Below are positions 4,965 through 5,265 of a DNA stretch of 5,265 nt, piece by piece. The stretch's first letter is position 1. Each line of letters opens with the position of its first letter. The notes below the pieces were generated by a model that saw nothing but the letters and a program-made list of their open reading frames with translations, made no database searches and had not been told where the DNA came from. A program made the position numbers and the translations under genes. Source of the DNA: Elusimicrobiota bacterium (GTDB lineage: Bacteria > Elusimicrobiota > Elusimicrobia > Elusimicrobiales > UBA9959). The stretch spans positions 1-5,265 of the forward strand of contig DNQL01000133.1 in NCBI GenBank assembly GCA_003500765.1. Reading direction: 5' to 3'.

Positions 4965-5265
4965 ATGAGCGACTTTAAAGCGGCTATGCGGGACCGCGTC
5001 CTCGTCTTCGACGGGGCGATGGGGACTTACCTGCAGGGCTTCGGCCTGAAGCCGGAAGATTTCGACGGCCACGAGGGGCTCAACGAGATACTCTCGGTCT
5101 CCCGCCCGGACATAATAAAGAAGGTCCACGCCGATTACCTGGAAGCGGGCGCGGACATAATCGAGACCAACACCTTCGGCGCCAACGCCGCCGTCCTGGC
5201 CGAGTACGGCCTGGAGAACCGCGTCACCGAGCTGAACCTGGCCGCCGCGCGCCTGGCGCGCGAGG
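4965..5265 (+). CDS. metH: Homocysteine S-methyltransferase domain, N-terminus of methionine synthase (MetH-like), cut by the window edge
   Basis: The first 100 codons of a gene that runs off the right edge. The translation begins MSDFKAAMRDRVLVFDGAMGTYLQ and continues through HEGLNEILSVSRPDIIKKVH and LEAGADIIETNTFGAN. These are the opening strands of the homocysteine-binding TIM barrel of cobalamin-dependent methionine synthase, which transfers a methyl group from methyltetrahydrofolate to homocysteine. DGAMGT and ETNTFGAN are the most diagnostic. The zinc-binding cysteines and the folate, cobalamin and activation domains would lie outside the window. The fragment could therefore instead belong to a split MetH or a bifunctional homocysteine methyltransferase/methylenetetrahydrofolate reductase. 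The ATG at 4965 has AGGGG 5 bases upstream and is 2 bases past the tatD stop, placing it third in the prfB-tatD operon. There is no obvious functional tie between methionine synthesis and the two upstream genes. Confidence 0.85.
   Translation, partial: MSDFKAAMRDRVLVFDGAMGTYLQGFGLKPEDFDGHEGLNEILSVSRPDIIKKVHADYLEAGADIIETNTFGANAAVLAEYGLENRVTELNLAAARLARE

Overview
This is a GC-rich bacterial window carrying six protein genes in two divergent blocks that point away from a 93-bp intergenic region at 2921-3013. The content is mostly housekeeping plus one secreted protease. I saw no mobile element, CRISPR array, tRNA, rRNA or prophage signature. The organism cannot be named from this sequence. GC-rich coding, heavy use of the isoleucine codon ATA, Shine-Dalgarno starts and sigma70-like promoters fit a Gram-negative-like free-living bacterium. 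A lineage such as Elusimicrobiota or a deltaproteobacterial/bdellovibrionotal relative is only a weak guess.

Minus-strand block (reading from 2920 down to 40): a CLC-family chloride channel/transporter (1553-2920); a secreted trypsin-like serine protease (386-1435) with its own near-consensus promoter and an intrinsic terminator; and a small AroQ-class chorismate mutase (40-291). These three do not look like one functional operon. The protease has its own promoter and terminator, and the chorismate mutase lies beyond that terminator.

Plus-strand block (3014 to the right edge): prfB (peptide chain release factor 2), tatD (metal-dependent DNase/hydrolase) and the first 100 codons of a metH-like homocysteine methyltransferase. 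prfB and tatD overlap by one base and tatD is 2 bp from the next gene, so this is a tightly packed operon with probable translational coupling.

Points worth a second look: a perfect inverted repeat over the -35 box of the protease promoter; a minus-oriented intrinsic terminator between the two divergent genes, where no minus-strand gene needs one; CLC selectivity and coupling residues that differ from the E. coli antiporter; a prfB that needs no programmed frameshift; and the ATA preference. None of these amounts to a clearly new system.
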